Shown piece after piece: positions 1 through 6,543 of a stretch of 8,148 bases of DNA (position 1 is its first letter; every line of letters starts with the position of its first letter). Source of the DNA: a candidate division FCPU426 bacterium. GTDB taxonomy: Bacteria; Oederibacteriota; PGYV01; Palsa-1178. The stretch is taken from contig PMTB01000195.1 of assembly GCA_003167475.1 (NCBI GenBank), positions 1-8,148 on the forward strand, read 5' to 3'. The notes under the pieces were generated by a model. That model was not told the origin of the DNA. It did not search any database and saw nothing but the letters and a program-made list of their open reading frames with translations. A program made the position numbers and the translations under genes.

Positions 1-858
1 GTCATAGTGCGCCTTGTGGTGCAGGCAGCTCATCCAGTGGACAAATATTCCTATTATAATGATTATTGCCATGATAGGCAGCATGAGCTTGAATTTATAA
101 TACCCGACGCCATTGGGGGCTAAAATAAGCGGTATAAGCAGGTAAAAGTTCAGCGATGCCAGCGCCATAATTATGGAGCCGTAATTGTGTTCCTCTTCTA
201 TATTGAATACCGACAGCACGGCCATACCGATGAACATGATAAAATTCACGGGCAAAGCGTAATGGTTGAACAGGTCCACAAAATCCCCGGCAAATTTTAA
301 AAACCCTGTCTTTGTCGTCCTGTCTATGAAATAATTCCCTTCGATAAGCACAAACACAAAAAAACAGGCGGCCAGGTTGATGAAAAAAACCGTAAGCGCT
401 ATATTCTTCCCCCTGCCGTAATTCATGGTTGACTGCGCTAGCACGGTCGCAAGAAAATTAAGGCTCAGGACGGTGATGAGGAATTTCAAAGTAAAGCGCG
501 AGCCATCCCTCCAGAAATCCACCTTGAAATCCCCGATACCTATGCTGTTGGCGGTAGCGTTGGAGACTACGAGGTAACATATGAAAAATGCCAGGAGCGC
601 GTACGCTGAAAGCAGTATCTTGAACTTGTAAATTTTGGGGTAGGATACCAGTGCGATAAGGAACATGAAAGCCGAAAGGACAATAAGTATAATGTTGTAA
701 GCGGGCCTGACTATGTCATTTTTCATGAAGTCGATGATGCTGCCCTGGGCCAGCCCGAAAGCAAGCTCAAAAAGCGCTATAATAATAATGGCTGACACCA
801 TAAACTCTATCCTGTACCTTTTCATAAATAACTTAAACTCGGGGCTCAATGCCGGCAT
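1..858 (-). CDS. Multi-pass membrane sensor protein, N-terminal part; probable diguanylate cyclase (GGDEF domain off-window)
   Basis: I translated this frame by hand. It is open for 286 codons from an ATG at 858 down to base 1 with no stop, so the 3' end lies outside the window. The start is well supported: AAGGAG sits nine bases upstream. The protein is almost entirely hydrophobic, with about eight predicted transmembrane helices (roughly residues 19-37, 52-72, 79-98, 124-144, 153-174, 202-219, 226-246 and 256-276). After the last helix the visible sequence is LHHKAHYD. In many membrane diguanylate cyclases a stretch ending in A-(H/Y/R)-(Y/H)-D is immediately followed by PLTGLxNR, the first conserved segment of the GGDEF domain. 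From this I infer a membrane-bound sensor that makes c-di-GMP. A histidine kinase or another polytopic protein is possible, because no catalytic residue is visible. The gene has its own promoter-like sequence and need not be co-transcribed with the surface-protein genes upstream. Confidence 0.75.
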   Translation of the reverse strand, partial: MPALSPEFKLFMKRYRIEFMVSAIIIIALFELAFGLAQGSIIDFMKNDIVRPAYNIILIVLSAFMFLIALVSYPKIYKFKILLSAYALLAFFICYLVVSNATANSIGIGDFKVDFWRDGSRFTLKFLITVLSLNFLATVLAQSTMNYGRGKNIALTVFFINLAACFFVFVLIEGNYFIDRTTKTGFLKFAGDFVDLFNHYALPVNFIMFIGMAVLSVFNIEEEHNYGSIIMALASLNFYLLIPLILAPNGVGYYKFKLMLPIMAIIIIIGIFVHWMSCLHHKAHYD

Positions 859-891
859 ATGTCAGATCTCCTTGGGTTTTGTTGATAGCAC

Positions 892-920
892 ATGATATCA
901 AAAGAAAAAGCCGTTGTAAA
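892..920 (-). promoter_or_regulatory. Sigma70-type promoter for the membrane sensor gene
   Basis: On the minus strand, TTTACA (915-920) is followed after exactly 17 bases by TATCAT (892-897). Each hexamer matches the consensus at five of six positions. The predicted transcription start near 885 gives a short leader of about 27 bases containing the AAGGAG ribosome-binding site. The 12-bp inverted repeat at 934-970 lies about 14 bases upstream of the -35 box. Confidence 0.55.
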
Positions 921-933
921 GACCGTAAAAGTC

Positions 934-970
934 CTAAAATCGCATTAGAGGTCTGTGTATGCGATTTTAG
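934..970. repeat. Perfect 12-bp inverted repeat (regulator site or weak terminator)
   Basis: CTAAAATCGCAT (934-945) is repeated in perfect inverted form as ATGCGATTTTAG (959-970), with a 13-base spacer. It lies in the 165-bp gap (859-1023) between the end of the surface-protein gene and the start of the membrane sensor gene. As RNA it could fold into a stable hairpin, but neither strand has a T-run directly after it, so it is a poor intrinsic terminator. Its place just upstream of the -35 box of a good promoter would suit a dimeric transcription factor. I see no other clear signal in this gap. Confidence 0.7.
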
Positions 971-1023
971 AACAATGTAAAGCCTCCCAATTTATATTGA
1001 ACCATTTTTTTATATTATAACAT

Positions 1024-3030
1024 TTATTTAACACAGGCGCACTTTTCCATCACGCTTTGTTCCCTGTCCCTGGGTGTTGAGGCCGATATCCTGTAAATGA
1101 AAACCCCGGAAGCGACGGGTTTTATGGCCCTGTTCCTGCCGTCCCAGTAAAAATGATTGTACCCTGCAAGGCCCTTGAGGTCCTGTTCCCACCTTACAAC
1201 TTCGCCGGACACGGTATATATTTTTATTTTAACGTCCGCGTCCGTGGAGAGCCAGTAAACTATCTGCGTGTCCTTCACAAAAGGGTTTGGAAAATTACCC
1301 TTGCCCTTTAGGAGGAGCGGGATGGGCGTCGGCGTCAGGGTGACCGTCATGGTCAGTGTGGCGGTCACAGTCCCCGTAACGGACGGCGTCAGGGTGGGGG
1401 TTACGGTATTTGACACGGTCAGCGTGAATGTCGGCGTGTAAGTGCCGGTCAATGTCGAGCTTGATGTTATTGTCATGCTCAGGGTCGCCGTATACGTATA
1501 GGTTGTTGTAAAAGTCGGGGTGCGGGTGTATGTCACGGTCGAACTTTGGGTAGCCGTGTATGTGGGGGTTATTGTGAAAGTCGGGGTGCAGGTGAATGTC
1601 GCGGTAAAGCTGGGGGTTGCCGTGGACGTCAATGTGACCGAGGGTGTCGGCGATATTGTGGATGTCTGTGTTACCGTTAACGTCTGTGTGATGGTCGGCG
1701 TCTGCGTAATAGTCGGTGAATTGGTAAAGGTGGGAGAGATGGTCGGGGTGTGAAAAATATCGTTAAAACCCCCTCCTCCGGGATAAGAGTATGCGTCAGA
1801 AACCGCAAACCCGTAAACATTTACCCCGAAATTGACCGTTGAAGATATATTATGCGTCCCGACCCCGACATATACGGATTCCCCTGAATACCCGCTTGTG
1901 CTTATCGGTGAAAAACCCGAAGACGGCAAATTTACACCGTCAAGCACTATGTTCCCGGTGTCCGCGTTATCTACAACAATGTTCAGATAATTCACAGGCA
2001 TACCGGACGCCGGTGTGCTTACGGTATAACTGTTGATATACTGTTCAATCGGAAATATCAGCATCATGGACGGATCCGCTGTCGGCACGCCGTCAAACGA
2101 TGTTCCGTCCGAATATTGCGCCACAAGTATTGGTTTGTCAGCGGCTATATAGGAATTTGTGGTCAACTGGGTTTCAAAATACTTCCCTTTATTGAGAACA
2201 GCCACAGTCGCCCCGTTCACCTGCACGGTGGTATTGTCCACGGAAGCAAGAAAACGGAAAGTGTCTCCTCTGAGCCTCGTGGCAAGGGGCACGCTTAAAA
2301 AATGCCTGCCCCATGCGTCAATAGGTGGCAACTGCTCCACTATATAATTGCAGTAAGTGGCTGATATTGGTATATCGGCGCAGCTGTTGGAACCGAATAC
2401 GGCTATGGGCTTGTCGGCTGAGATAAGGGTGCCTGTCAGGTCGCCCGAATTTGACACAAGCTGATAAGCGTCTCCAGTGTTCATTGTGAAAGAAAAAGGC
2501 ACGCCCGCGAACGCCCTTGTCCCGCCTATCGTGACATTTGACGTAATGATCACCGTGGTATTGTCATATGCCGCCGCTATCCCAAACTGCGGCTGGCCGG
2601 CCTGGGGACTGTATGATAGCGCCATATAATCCGTGCCAAGCGCGGTCACGGGGAGGCCAAGGTAAGCGTCGGTGGACATCGGATAATACCATAACCCGTA
2701 TACGGTCACGTTGTCGCTTGATACCACATGTATGGCAACGGGCTGGGTGCCGTCGTTCATACTTGTGTATGCGGCAGCAGGCAGGTTAATGGTCGTGACG
2801 GTGCCGGGTACTATCGTGAAAGCCGACGAAAAAAATAAACCGGGTATTGTCACTGTCCCGGTTGCAGGCAGTTTTCCGGTTATAATAAGAGAAGGGAAGT
2901 TACCCGCGGGATTATCCGGGAACATGAGCCAAAACTCCTTGCCCGAATTTCCGATAGCGTTGGCAAACGGCGGGAATAAAAACAGGATAATGAATAATCC
3001 CGCCAAAAAATGTATTGCTTTATTTTTCAA
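1024..3030 (-). CDS. Secreted surface protein: IgGFc-binding-type ectodomain, Thr/Pro repeat linker, C-terminal FlgD/sorting-like Ig domain
   Basis: This is a 668-residue exported protein, probably cell-surface or adhesin-like. Residues 1-25 form a Sec signal peptide with likely cleavage after ANA. Residues about 28-415 resemble the IgGFc-binding N-terminal domain family: GKEFWLMFPDN near the start, VSSDNVTVYG, ADKPIAVFGSNSC, a CNYIVEQLPPIDAWG segment and ADKPILVAQYSDG. C217 and C227 could pair. Residues 428-571 are a low-complexity linker of alternating Thr with Pro, Ser, Ile and Val. Residues 572-668 form a small beta domain with NPF, IYTVSGEVVR, a WDGRN turn and ASGVFIYRI, typical of FlgD-like Ig or type IX-like C-terminal domains. 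The start is TTG at 3030, chosen because AAAGGTGAT sits five bases upstream and the signal peptide begins there. The family name comes from a mammalian protein and does not prove antibody binding. The ligand is unknown, and so is whether the C-terminal domain anchors or sorts the protein. Confidence 0.85.
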   Translation of the reverse strand: MKNKAIHFLAGLFIILFLFPPFANAIGNSGKEFWLMFPDNPAGNFPSLIITGKLPATGTVTIPGLFFSSAFTIVPGTVTTINLPAAAYTSMNDGTQPVAIHVVSSDNVTVYGLWYYPMSTDAYLGLPVTALGTDYMALSYSPQAGQPQFGIAAAYDNTTVIITSNVTIGGTRAFAGVPFSFTMNTGDAYQLVSNSGDLTGTLISADKPIAVFGSNSCADIPISATYCNYIVEQLPPIDAWGRHFLSVPLATRLRGDTFRFLASVDNTTVQVNGATVAVLNKGKYFETQLTTNSYIAADKPILVAQYSDGTSFDGVPTADPSMMLIFPIEQYINSYTVSTPASGMPVNYLNIVVDNADTGNIVLDGVNLPSSGFSPISTSGYSGESVYVGVGTHNISSTVNFGVNVYGFAVSDAYSYPGGGGFNDIFHTPTISPTFTNSPTITQTPTITQTLTVTQTSTISPTPSVTLTSTATPSFTATFTCTPTFTITPTYTATQSSTVTYTRTPTFTTTYTYTATLSMTITSSSTLTGTYTPTFTLTVSNTVTPTLTPSVTGTVTATLTMTVTLTPTPIPLLLKGKGNFPNPFVKDTQIVYWLSTDADVKIKIYTVSGEVVRWEQDLKGLAGYNHFYWDGRNRAIKPVASGVFIYRISASTPRDREQSVMEKCACVK
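1318..1749 (-). repeat. Hexanucleotide-type Thr/Pro repeat tract in the IgGFc-type protein
   Basis: About 144 codons (residues 428-571) encode alternating Thr-X and Pro-Thr dipeptides such as TPTITQ. The DNA therefore has an imperfect six-base period, seen on the plus strand as variants of GTCGGGGT and GTGACGGTC. It separates the ectodomain from the C-terminal domain, probably as an extended, possibly glycosylated stalk. The antisense strand stays open and reads as Val/Gly repeats, which is a side effect of the period. Tracts like this can change length by slippage or recombination. Confidence 0.85.
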
Positions 3031-3035
3031 GATAA

Positions 3036-3044
3036 ATCACCTTT
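3036..3044 (-). promoter_or_regulatory. Ribosome-binding site fixing the TTG start at 3030
   Basis: AAAGGTGAT lies five bases before TTG. It matches the GGTGAT part of the anti-Shine-Dalgarno complement. The same arrangement, ending in ATC just before TTG, precedes the paralogous gene at 4798, which supports both non-ATG starts. Confidence 0.75.
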
Positions 3045-3141
3045 GTCTTTTAATGATTTAGACAAAAAAACCGGTATTTTGTTCCTTTATATATATATGG
3101 GCTTGTTTTGCGCAAACCCCAAAATAGGCCGCCGTTTTCTT

Positions 3142-3147
3142 ATTATA
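3142..3147 (-). promoter_or_regulatory. Possible -10 box for the IgGFc-type surface gene
   Basis: A perfect TATAAT occurs on the minus strand in the 208-bp gap between the two surface-protein genes (3031-3238). No good -35 hexamer is found at 16-18 bases. If used, it would give a leader of about 105 bases containing an alternating TA run (about 3089-3098). The gap also holds a 10-bp palindrome, TTTGCGCAAA (3107-3116), of unknown meaning. I see no strong terminator after the upstream gene, so read-through from it is also possible. Confidence 0.35.
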
Positions 3148-3238
3148 CACCATATAAATACAAATACCACACGGTTTTGGCATACGCATATCTTCCATTT
3201 TTAGTATATTATTTTTCCGTCAGGGCTATAATGAACGG

Positions 3239-4798
3239 TCAATGAATGACAAACAATTTTCCGCAAATAACGTTTTTATCACTGTAGGGTTTTACAACAT
3301 ACAGATATATTCCCGGCGACACCTTTGCTCCGGAAAAGTTTGTCCCGTCCCAGTAATTTATCCCTCCCTGCGCCGTAAGGGTCCTCACGTGCTCGCCCGA
3401 AAGCGTGTAAATGGTGAACATATACCCGGTCGGAAGGCCTATGAATTTAACGTTGCCCCGGGATAGCGAGTAGGGGTTTGGAAAAGCGTAAACCGCGCCT
3501 TCCGGTATGGGTGTTGCCGTAGGTGTTATTGTGGGCGTGGGAGATACGGTCGAAGTTACTGTTATGGTGGGGGTCAATGTCGGGCTTAAAGTCATTGTTG
3601 CTGTTTGAGTCACGGTCCATGAAAATGTTATTGTTGAGGTCGGGGTGATGGAACATGTCACGGTCGAGCTTGGAGTCGCCGATGGGGTTTGCGTTACCGT
3701 ATGCGTCCATGTTATTGTCGGGGTCTGCGTGATTGTAGGTGAATTGGTAAAGCTCTGTGTTATTGTCGGGGTCTGGGTTATGGAACTGGTGGGTGTTGTT
3801 GTAAAACTCGGGGTAATGGTGCGCGTATAGGTCATGGTCTCAGAACCGTTTATTGTCTGAGTGACGGTCGGAGTTGTAAGCAGCGGTTCACTGTTAAGGC
3901 CGTAATAGGTCAGGAACGTTATGCTCGCTCCCGGCGCGAGCGTGAAGCCGGGCGAATTTTGGTCCCCATTGCACCACCAAAGCACCACGGCGCTGTCAGC
4001 CGGGTCAGTACCGGCGGGCGGTATCGATACCCCGGCCGGGGCCAGTGTCCATTGGGGCGCGTTTACCTGGCTCCAGTTTGCGATTTCCATTATGTCGGGT
4101 TCCACAGCCGGATCGTCATAAGCCGGGTTATTATTTTTATTATATCCCCTCCCGACAAGCAAGGGCGTGTCCAAAAGCGGGGATACGTCGTAATCCCACC
4201 AGTTTGAAGGTATCTGGTTTAAGGATTTATAATAAACCGTGTTCTGAGTTATGACGTTAAAACCGTTATCGACCGATATATTAGTGCCGTCATTGACAAT
4301 TACCTTTGTGTCGAGCTCGAGGCGCAAAGCCACATTATGCGCGGTCACGCCATTTGTATTGGTCAGCGTGTATTTAAATTCCGCCGTGTCCAGCTGGTTA
4401 AGCGTGCCTGTTGCCGGGTTCACAACCAGCGCCCAATTGCACGTAACAGTGATATCCCCTATCTTTTTCGCGCCCTGAATGAAAGTCGCGCCTGTCGCCA
4501 GGGGGGTTGACACGGTTACGCTTGTAAGGTCATAAACCATATTGTCCACCTTTACAGTGGCGAACGTGGACCATGGCCCGCCATCCTCATAACCGTAGAG
4601 CAGGTCGGCATTTGGAACGGGCGCATATGTGAAAGAAGTGCCAAGGTCAAATGCGAATGTATTTTCATCGACTTCCAGTTCGAGGTAATTGTCCTGCACT
4701 GTTGCCATGGAAAAAACCATGTTTGACGCGGTTAAAGCCAGTACCAATACCGCCGCCCTTATATATCCACGCATAAAATTAATTGCCCTGTTTTTCAA
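3239..4798 (-). CDS. Secreted surface protein: unrecognised beta-rich ectodomain, Thr/Pro repeat linker, C-terminal FlgD/sorting-like Ig domain
   Basis: This 519-residue exported protein has the same layout as the next gene downstream. Residues 1-30 are a signal peptide with a basic start, a hydrophobic core and likely cleavage near VFS or SMA. Residues about 32-305 form a beta-rich ectodomain that I cannot assign. It contains a segment like the conserved repeats of surface proteins, AEFKYTLTNTNG then HNVALRLELDT (about 139-164), and an Asp/Asn-rich stretch with YNKNNNPAYDDP (219-230) that might bind Ca2+. Residues 308-432 are the Thr/Pro linker, and residues 433-519 a C-terminal domain with FPNPYS, IYTLSGEHVR, YWDGTN and SPGIYLYVV. 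The start is TTG at 4798, preceded at five bases by AAGGGTGAT. Shared leader, N-terminus (MKNRAI versus MKNKAI), linker and C-terminal domain point to duplication followed by ectodomain replacement or strong divergence. A structural or adhesive surface role is inferred; there is no enzymatic signature. Confidence 0.8.
   Translation of the reverse strand: MKNRAINFMRGYIRAAVLVLALTASNMVFSMATVQDNYLELEVDENTFAFDLGTSFTYAPVPNADLLYGYEDGGPWSTFATVKVDNMVYDLTSVTVSTPLATGATFIQGAKKIGDITVTCNWALVVNPATGTLNQLDTAEFKYTLTNTNGVTAHNVALRLELDTKVIVNDGTNISVDNGFNVITQNTVYYKSLNQIPSNWWDYDVSPLLDTPLLVGRGYNKNNNPAYDDPAVEPDIMEIANWSQVNAPQWTLAPAGVSIPPAGTDPADSAVVLWWCNGDQNSPGFTLAPGASITFLTYYGLNSEPLLTTPTVTQTINGSETMTYTRTITPSFTTTPTSSITQTPTITQSFTNSPTITQTPTITWTHTVTQTPSATPSSTVTCSITPTSTITFSWTVTQTATMTLSPTLTPTITVTSTVSPTPTITPTATPIPEGAVYAFPNPYSLSRGNVKFIGLPTGYMFTIYTLSGEHVRTLTAQGGINYWDGTNFSGAKVSPGIYLYVVKPYSDKNVICGKLFVIH
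3503..3877 (-). repeat. Hexanucleotide-type Thr/Pro repeat tract in the second surface protein
   Basis: About 125 codons (residues 308-432) encode the same Thr-X/Pro-Thr pattern as the tract at 1318-1749. The two tracts share an identical peptide block beginning FTNSPTITQTPTIT. At DNA level 3720-3752 matches 1697-1729 at 29 of 33 bases by my count. This suggests shared descent or recombination between the tracts rather than independent drift to Thr/Pro richness. Confidence 0.85.
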
Positions 4799-4803
4799 GA
4801 TGG

Positions 4804-4812
4804 ATCACCCTT
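4804..4812 (-). promoter_or_regulatory. Ribosome-binding site fixing the TTG start at 4798
   Basis: AAGGGTGAT lies five bases upstream of TTG. The leader is nearly the same as that of the paralogous gene starting at 3030. Confidence 0.75.
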
Positions 4813-4850
4813 ATGATCAGATTGATATTAAATTCCCCATAATCAAATTC

Positions 4851-4859
4851 ATTATAGCA
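4851..4859 (-). promoter_or_regulatory. Extended -10 promoter for the surface gene starting at 4798
   Basis: The minus strand reads TGCTATAAT, a perfect -10 hexamer with the TGn extension that can compensate for a missing -35 box. No good -35 is visible. The predicted start near 4844 gives a leader of about 46 bases. It forms the left arm of a 240-bp divergent promoter region (4799-5038). Between the two promoters, GGTATAA occurs twice, at 4891-4897 and 4909-4915, 18 bp apart. Confidence 0.5.
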
Positions 4860-4971
4860 CAAACGTTGAAATATAAATTACAAAACCGCAGGTATAATCC
4901 GGCAACCCGGTATAAATATGGTTGGGCGCAGCCAATATATGACCCTTTTTTGCCAAAAACCCCTTTAATTC

Positions 4972-5000
4972 TTGACATAGCCGCCAATCCTTGTTAAAAT
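4972..5000 (+). promoter_or_regulatory. Strong sigma70-type promoter for the lipoprotein operon
   Basis: A perfect TTGACA (4972-4977) is followed after 17 bases by TAAAAT (4995-5000), five of six to consensus. Transcription would start near 5007, about 32 bases before the lipoprotein start. This is the best promoter match in the window and probably drives the three-gene operon downstream. Confidence 0.75.
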
Positions 5001-5038
5001 AATCCCGTTCTTATAACTTAATTTCACGGAGGAAAACT

Positions 5039-5665
5039 TTGAAGAATACCATTATTACACGCCTATTTTGCGCATTAATACTCTCTTCCCTGCTGTTTTT
5101 AACCGCTGGCTGCGGGCCTGATGTCAAGGCTGAGCGCAAGGCTGCGGCTTTGATCAACAGCTTTGAGACCCTTCCATCCGAACTTTCCATCGGCGACTTT
5201 GACCTGGATACCAACGGCTATGTGAACCTGGAACAGTTTAAAAAGTACGCTTCGCAGGGCAAATATTCATGCAAGGCCACTTTCTCGGTGCCTGTGGATT
5301 TCCTCACAACCACCCAGGCTGCCAGGGCCAAGGAATGGAAATCCTCAATAACCATGGGCATCAACACGCTTTCAAAACTCAAGAATACCACCTGGAATTT
5401 CTACAAGAAGTTCGCGGTGGATGTATACGTGGCTGACCAGACCTCGCCTGACATTTTCATAAAGATCGTGGATATGTCGGGCAACGAGTACCTGGCCCAG
5501 CGGCCCCTGAAAAACGGCAGGAACAAACTCGAGATAGTGCTTGATGACGTAAAAACCGCGCGCGTGGACACTTCCGCAATCACTTCATTTTCCATATATA
5601 TGGACACAGTAAAACAGCCCAAAGACATTGTGCTTTACCTTGACAATATCAGGCTGGTTTTATAA
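5039..5665 (+). CDS. Lipoprotein with a carbohydrate-binding-like (jelly-roll) domain
   Basis: This 208-residue protein begins with TTG at 5039, preceded by GGAGG with six bases of spacing. Residues 1-24 are a lipoprotein signal peptide, and the lipobox LTAGC places the lipidated cysteine at residue 25. The +2 residue is Gly, not Asp, which in enterobacteria would favour the outer membrane. The mature part has features of galactose-binding-like beta sandwiches such as the CBM/CIA30-like group: an opening INSFETLP (39-46) and a closing ITSFSIYMDT, then IVLYLDNIRLVL at the C-terminus. In that fold such a final strand often contains the ligand- or Ca2+-binding Asp. I infer glycan or envelope binding without catalysis, but no substrate can be read from the sequence. 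It is the first gene of the operon, five bases ahead of the prenyltransferase gene. Confidence 0.75.
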   Translation: MKNTIITRLFCALILSSLLFLTAGCGPDVKAERKAAALINSFETLPSELSIGDFDLDTNGYVNLEQFKKYASQGKYSCKATFSVPVDFLTTTQAARAKEWKSSITMGINTLSKLKNTTWNFYKKFAVDVYVADQTSPDIFIKIVDMSGNEYLAQRPLKNGRNKLEIVLDDVKTARVDTSAITSFSIYMDTVKQPKDIVLYLDNIRLVL

Positions 5666-5670
5666 GCCTT

Positions 5671-6543
5671 ATGAAGCTCCAAGCCGGGGTGATACTGAAC
5701 CTGCTCAGGGTCAAACAGTGGCCCAAAAACCTGCTCATCTTCGCGGCGCTTGTTTTTACAAACAACCTTTTCAATCCGGCCTATTTCGGCAGGGTCACCA
5801 TCGGGTTTTTCCTGCTCTGTTTTGCCTCCAGCGCCCTGTATATATTCAACGACCTCGCTGACTTTAAATCAGACAGGCTCCACCCGTCCAAAAAAAACAG
5901 GCCGATTGCTTCGGGCGCCATAGCAAAGGATTTCGCTCTTGTCCTGGCCATACTGCTTTTGCTCGTCGCCCTTACCGGGTCTTTCTTCCTGAAATTCAAC
6001 TTCTTCCTTCTTGTTGTTGTTTACGCGGTACAGACCGCGCTTTACACGCTTTACCTGAAACACATCGTCATAGTTGATGTTTTCATACTTGCCACGGGCT
6101 TTGTTTACCGCGCCATCGCGGGCGCCCTGGTACTTTCGGTGAACATCTCGCCCTGGCTGCTCATATGCACCATGCTCCTGGCGCTTTTTGTGGTGCTGGC
6201 AAAAAGGCGCAACGAACTTACCATCCCGGAGGCGCACAAACACAGGAAAATTCTTGAGGAGTATTCCATCCCCTTACTTGACGAGATGATATCGGTAGTC
6301 ACCGCCTCCACGGTCATCGCTTACTCGCTTTACACCTTTACCTCCCCGACAGCAGTCAAGCACAATTACCTGATGCTGACCATACCTTTTGTTTTATACG
6401 GCATATTCCGCTACCTCTACCTGGTGCATAAAAAGAACCTGGGCGGCAGCCCTGAGACCATACTTTTAAGAGACATGCCCATCCTGATAGACGTGGTACT
6501 GTTCATAGCTTCCACCATAGTCATCGTATATTTTATAAAATGA
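5671..6543 (+). CDS. UbiA-family prenyltransferase, decaprenyl-phosphate phosphoribosyltransferase-like
   Basis: This 290-residue polytopic inner-membrane protein is full length for the family. The first Asp-rich motif, NDLADFKSD (60-68), is followed by HPSKKNRPIASG (71-82). The second motif region is YLKHIVIVDVF with D136, then GFVYRAIAGA. The segments LRVKQWPKN (12-20), AKRRNEL (177-183) and GGSPETILLRD (258-268) are typical of the branch that transfers 5-phosphoribose from PRPP to a polyprenyl phosphate, known from mycobacterial arabinan precursor synthesis. Many non-actinobacteria carry homologues of unproven specificity, so the substrate is inferred. The ATG at 5671 has no clear ribosome-binding site and follows the lipoprotein stop by five bases, so translation is probably coupled. 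Its stop overlaps the start of the sugar kinase gene (ATGA), again suggesting coupling. Other UbiA enzymes (quinone, heme or chlorophyll pathways) fit less well because of the KRRNEL and C-terminal segments. Confidence 0.88.
   Translation: MKLQAGVILNLLRVKQWPKNLLIFAALVFTNNLFNPAYFGRVTIGFFLLCFASSALYIFNDLADFKSDRLHPSKKNRPIASGAIAKDFALVLAILLLLVALTGSFFLKFNFFLLVVVYAVQTALYTLYLKHIVIVDVFILATGFVYRAIAGALVLSVNISPWLLICTMLLALFVVLAKRRNELTIPEAHKHRKILEEYSIPLLDEMISVVTASTVIAYSLYTFTSPTAVKHNYLMLTIPFVLYGIFRYLYLVHKKNLGGSPETILLRDMPILIDVVLFIASTIVIVYFIK

Noticed and set aside
934..970. Rho-independent terminator for the surface gene ending at 1024
   Set aside because: The stem is AT-rich, and the minus strand continues GACTTTTACGG with no immediate T-run. 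I kept it as an inverted repeat and not as a terminator.
1318..1749. Possible CRISPR array or tandem non-coding repeat
   Set aside because: The period is six bases, imperfect and in frame with a long coding region. There are no 25-40 bp repeats with unique spacers.
1520..1753. Plus-strand open frame encoding Val/Gly-rich repeats opposite the Thr/Pro linker
   Set aside because: It is the antisense reading of the six-base Thr/Pro period. The same effect appears opposite the second linker (3645-3830). There is no ribosome-binding site and no independent coding signal.
2711..3061. Plus-strand 116-codon frame opposite the start of the IgGFc-type gene
   Set aside because: The opposite strand has a signal peptide, recognised domain and ribosome-binding site. 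This frame has none of these.
3031..3238. Riboswitch or structured leader before the IgGFc-type gene
   Set aside because: The leader is AT-rich, with a TA run and a short palindrome (TTTGCGCAAA). I recognise no riboswitch core, and the promoter itself is uncertain.
3447..3710. Minus-strand 87-codon frame rich in Asp/Asn
   Set aside because: It is an alternative reading of the linker region of the 3239-4798 gene, with composition driven by the repeat and no start signal.
5869..6243. Minus-strand 124-codon frame inside the prenyltransferase gene
   Set aside because: It lies opposite conserved UbiA motifs, is highly charged without domain features, and has no promoter or ribosome-binding site.
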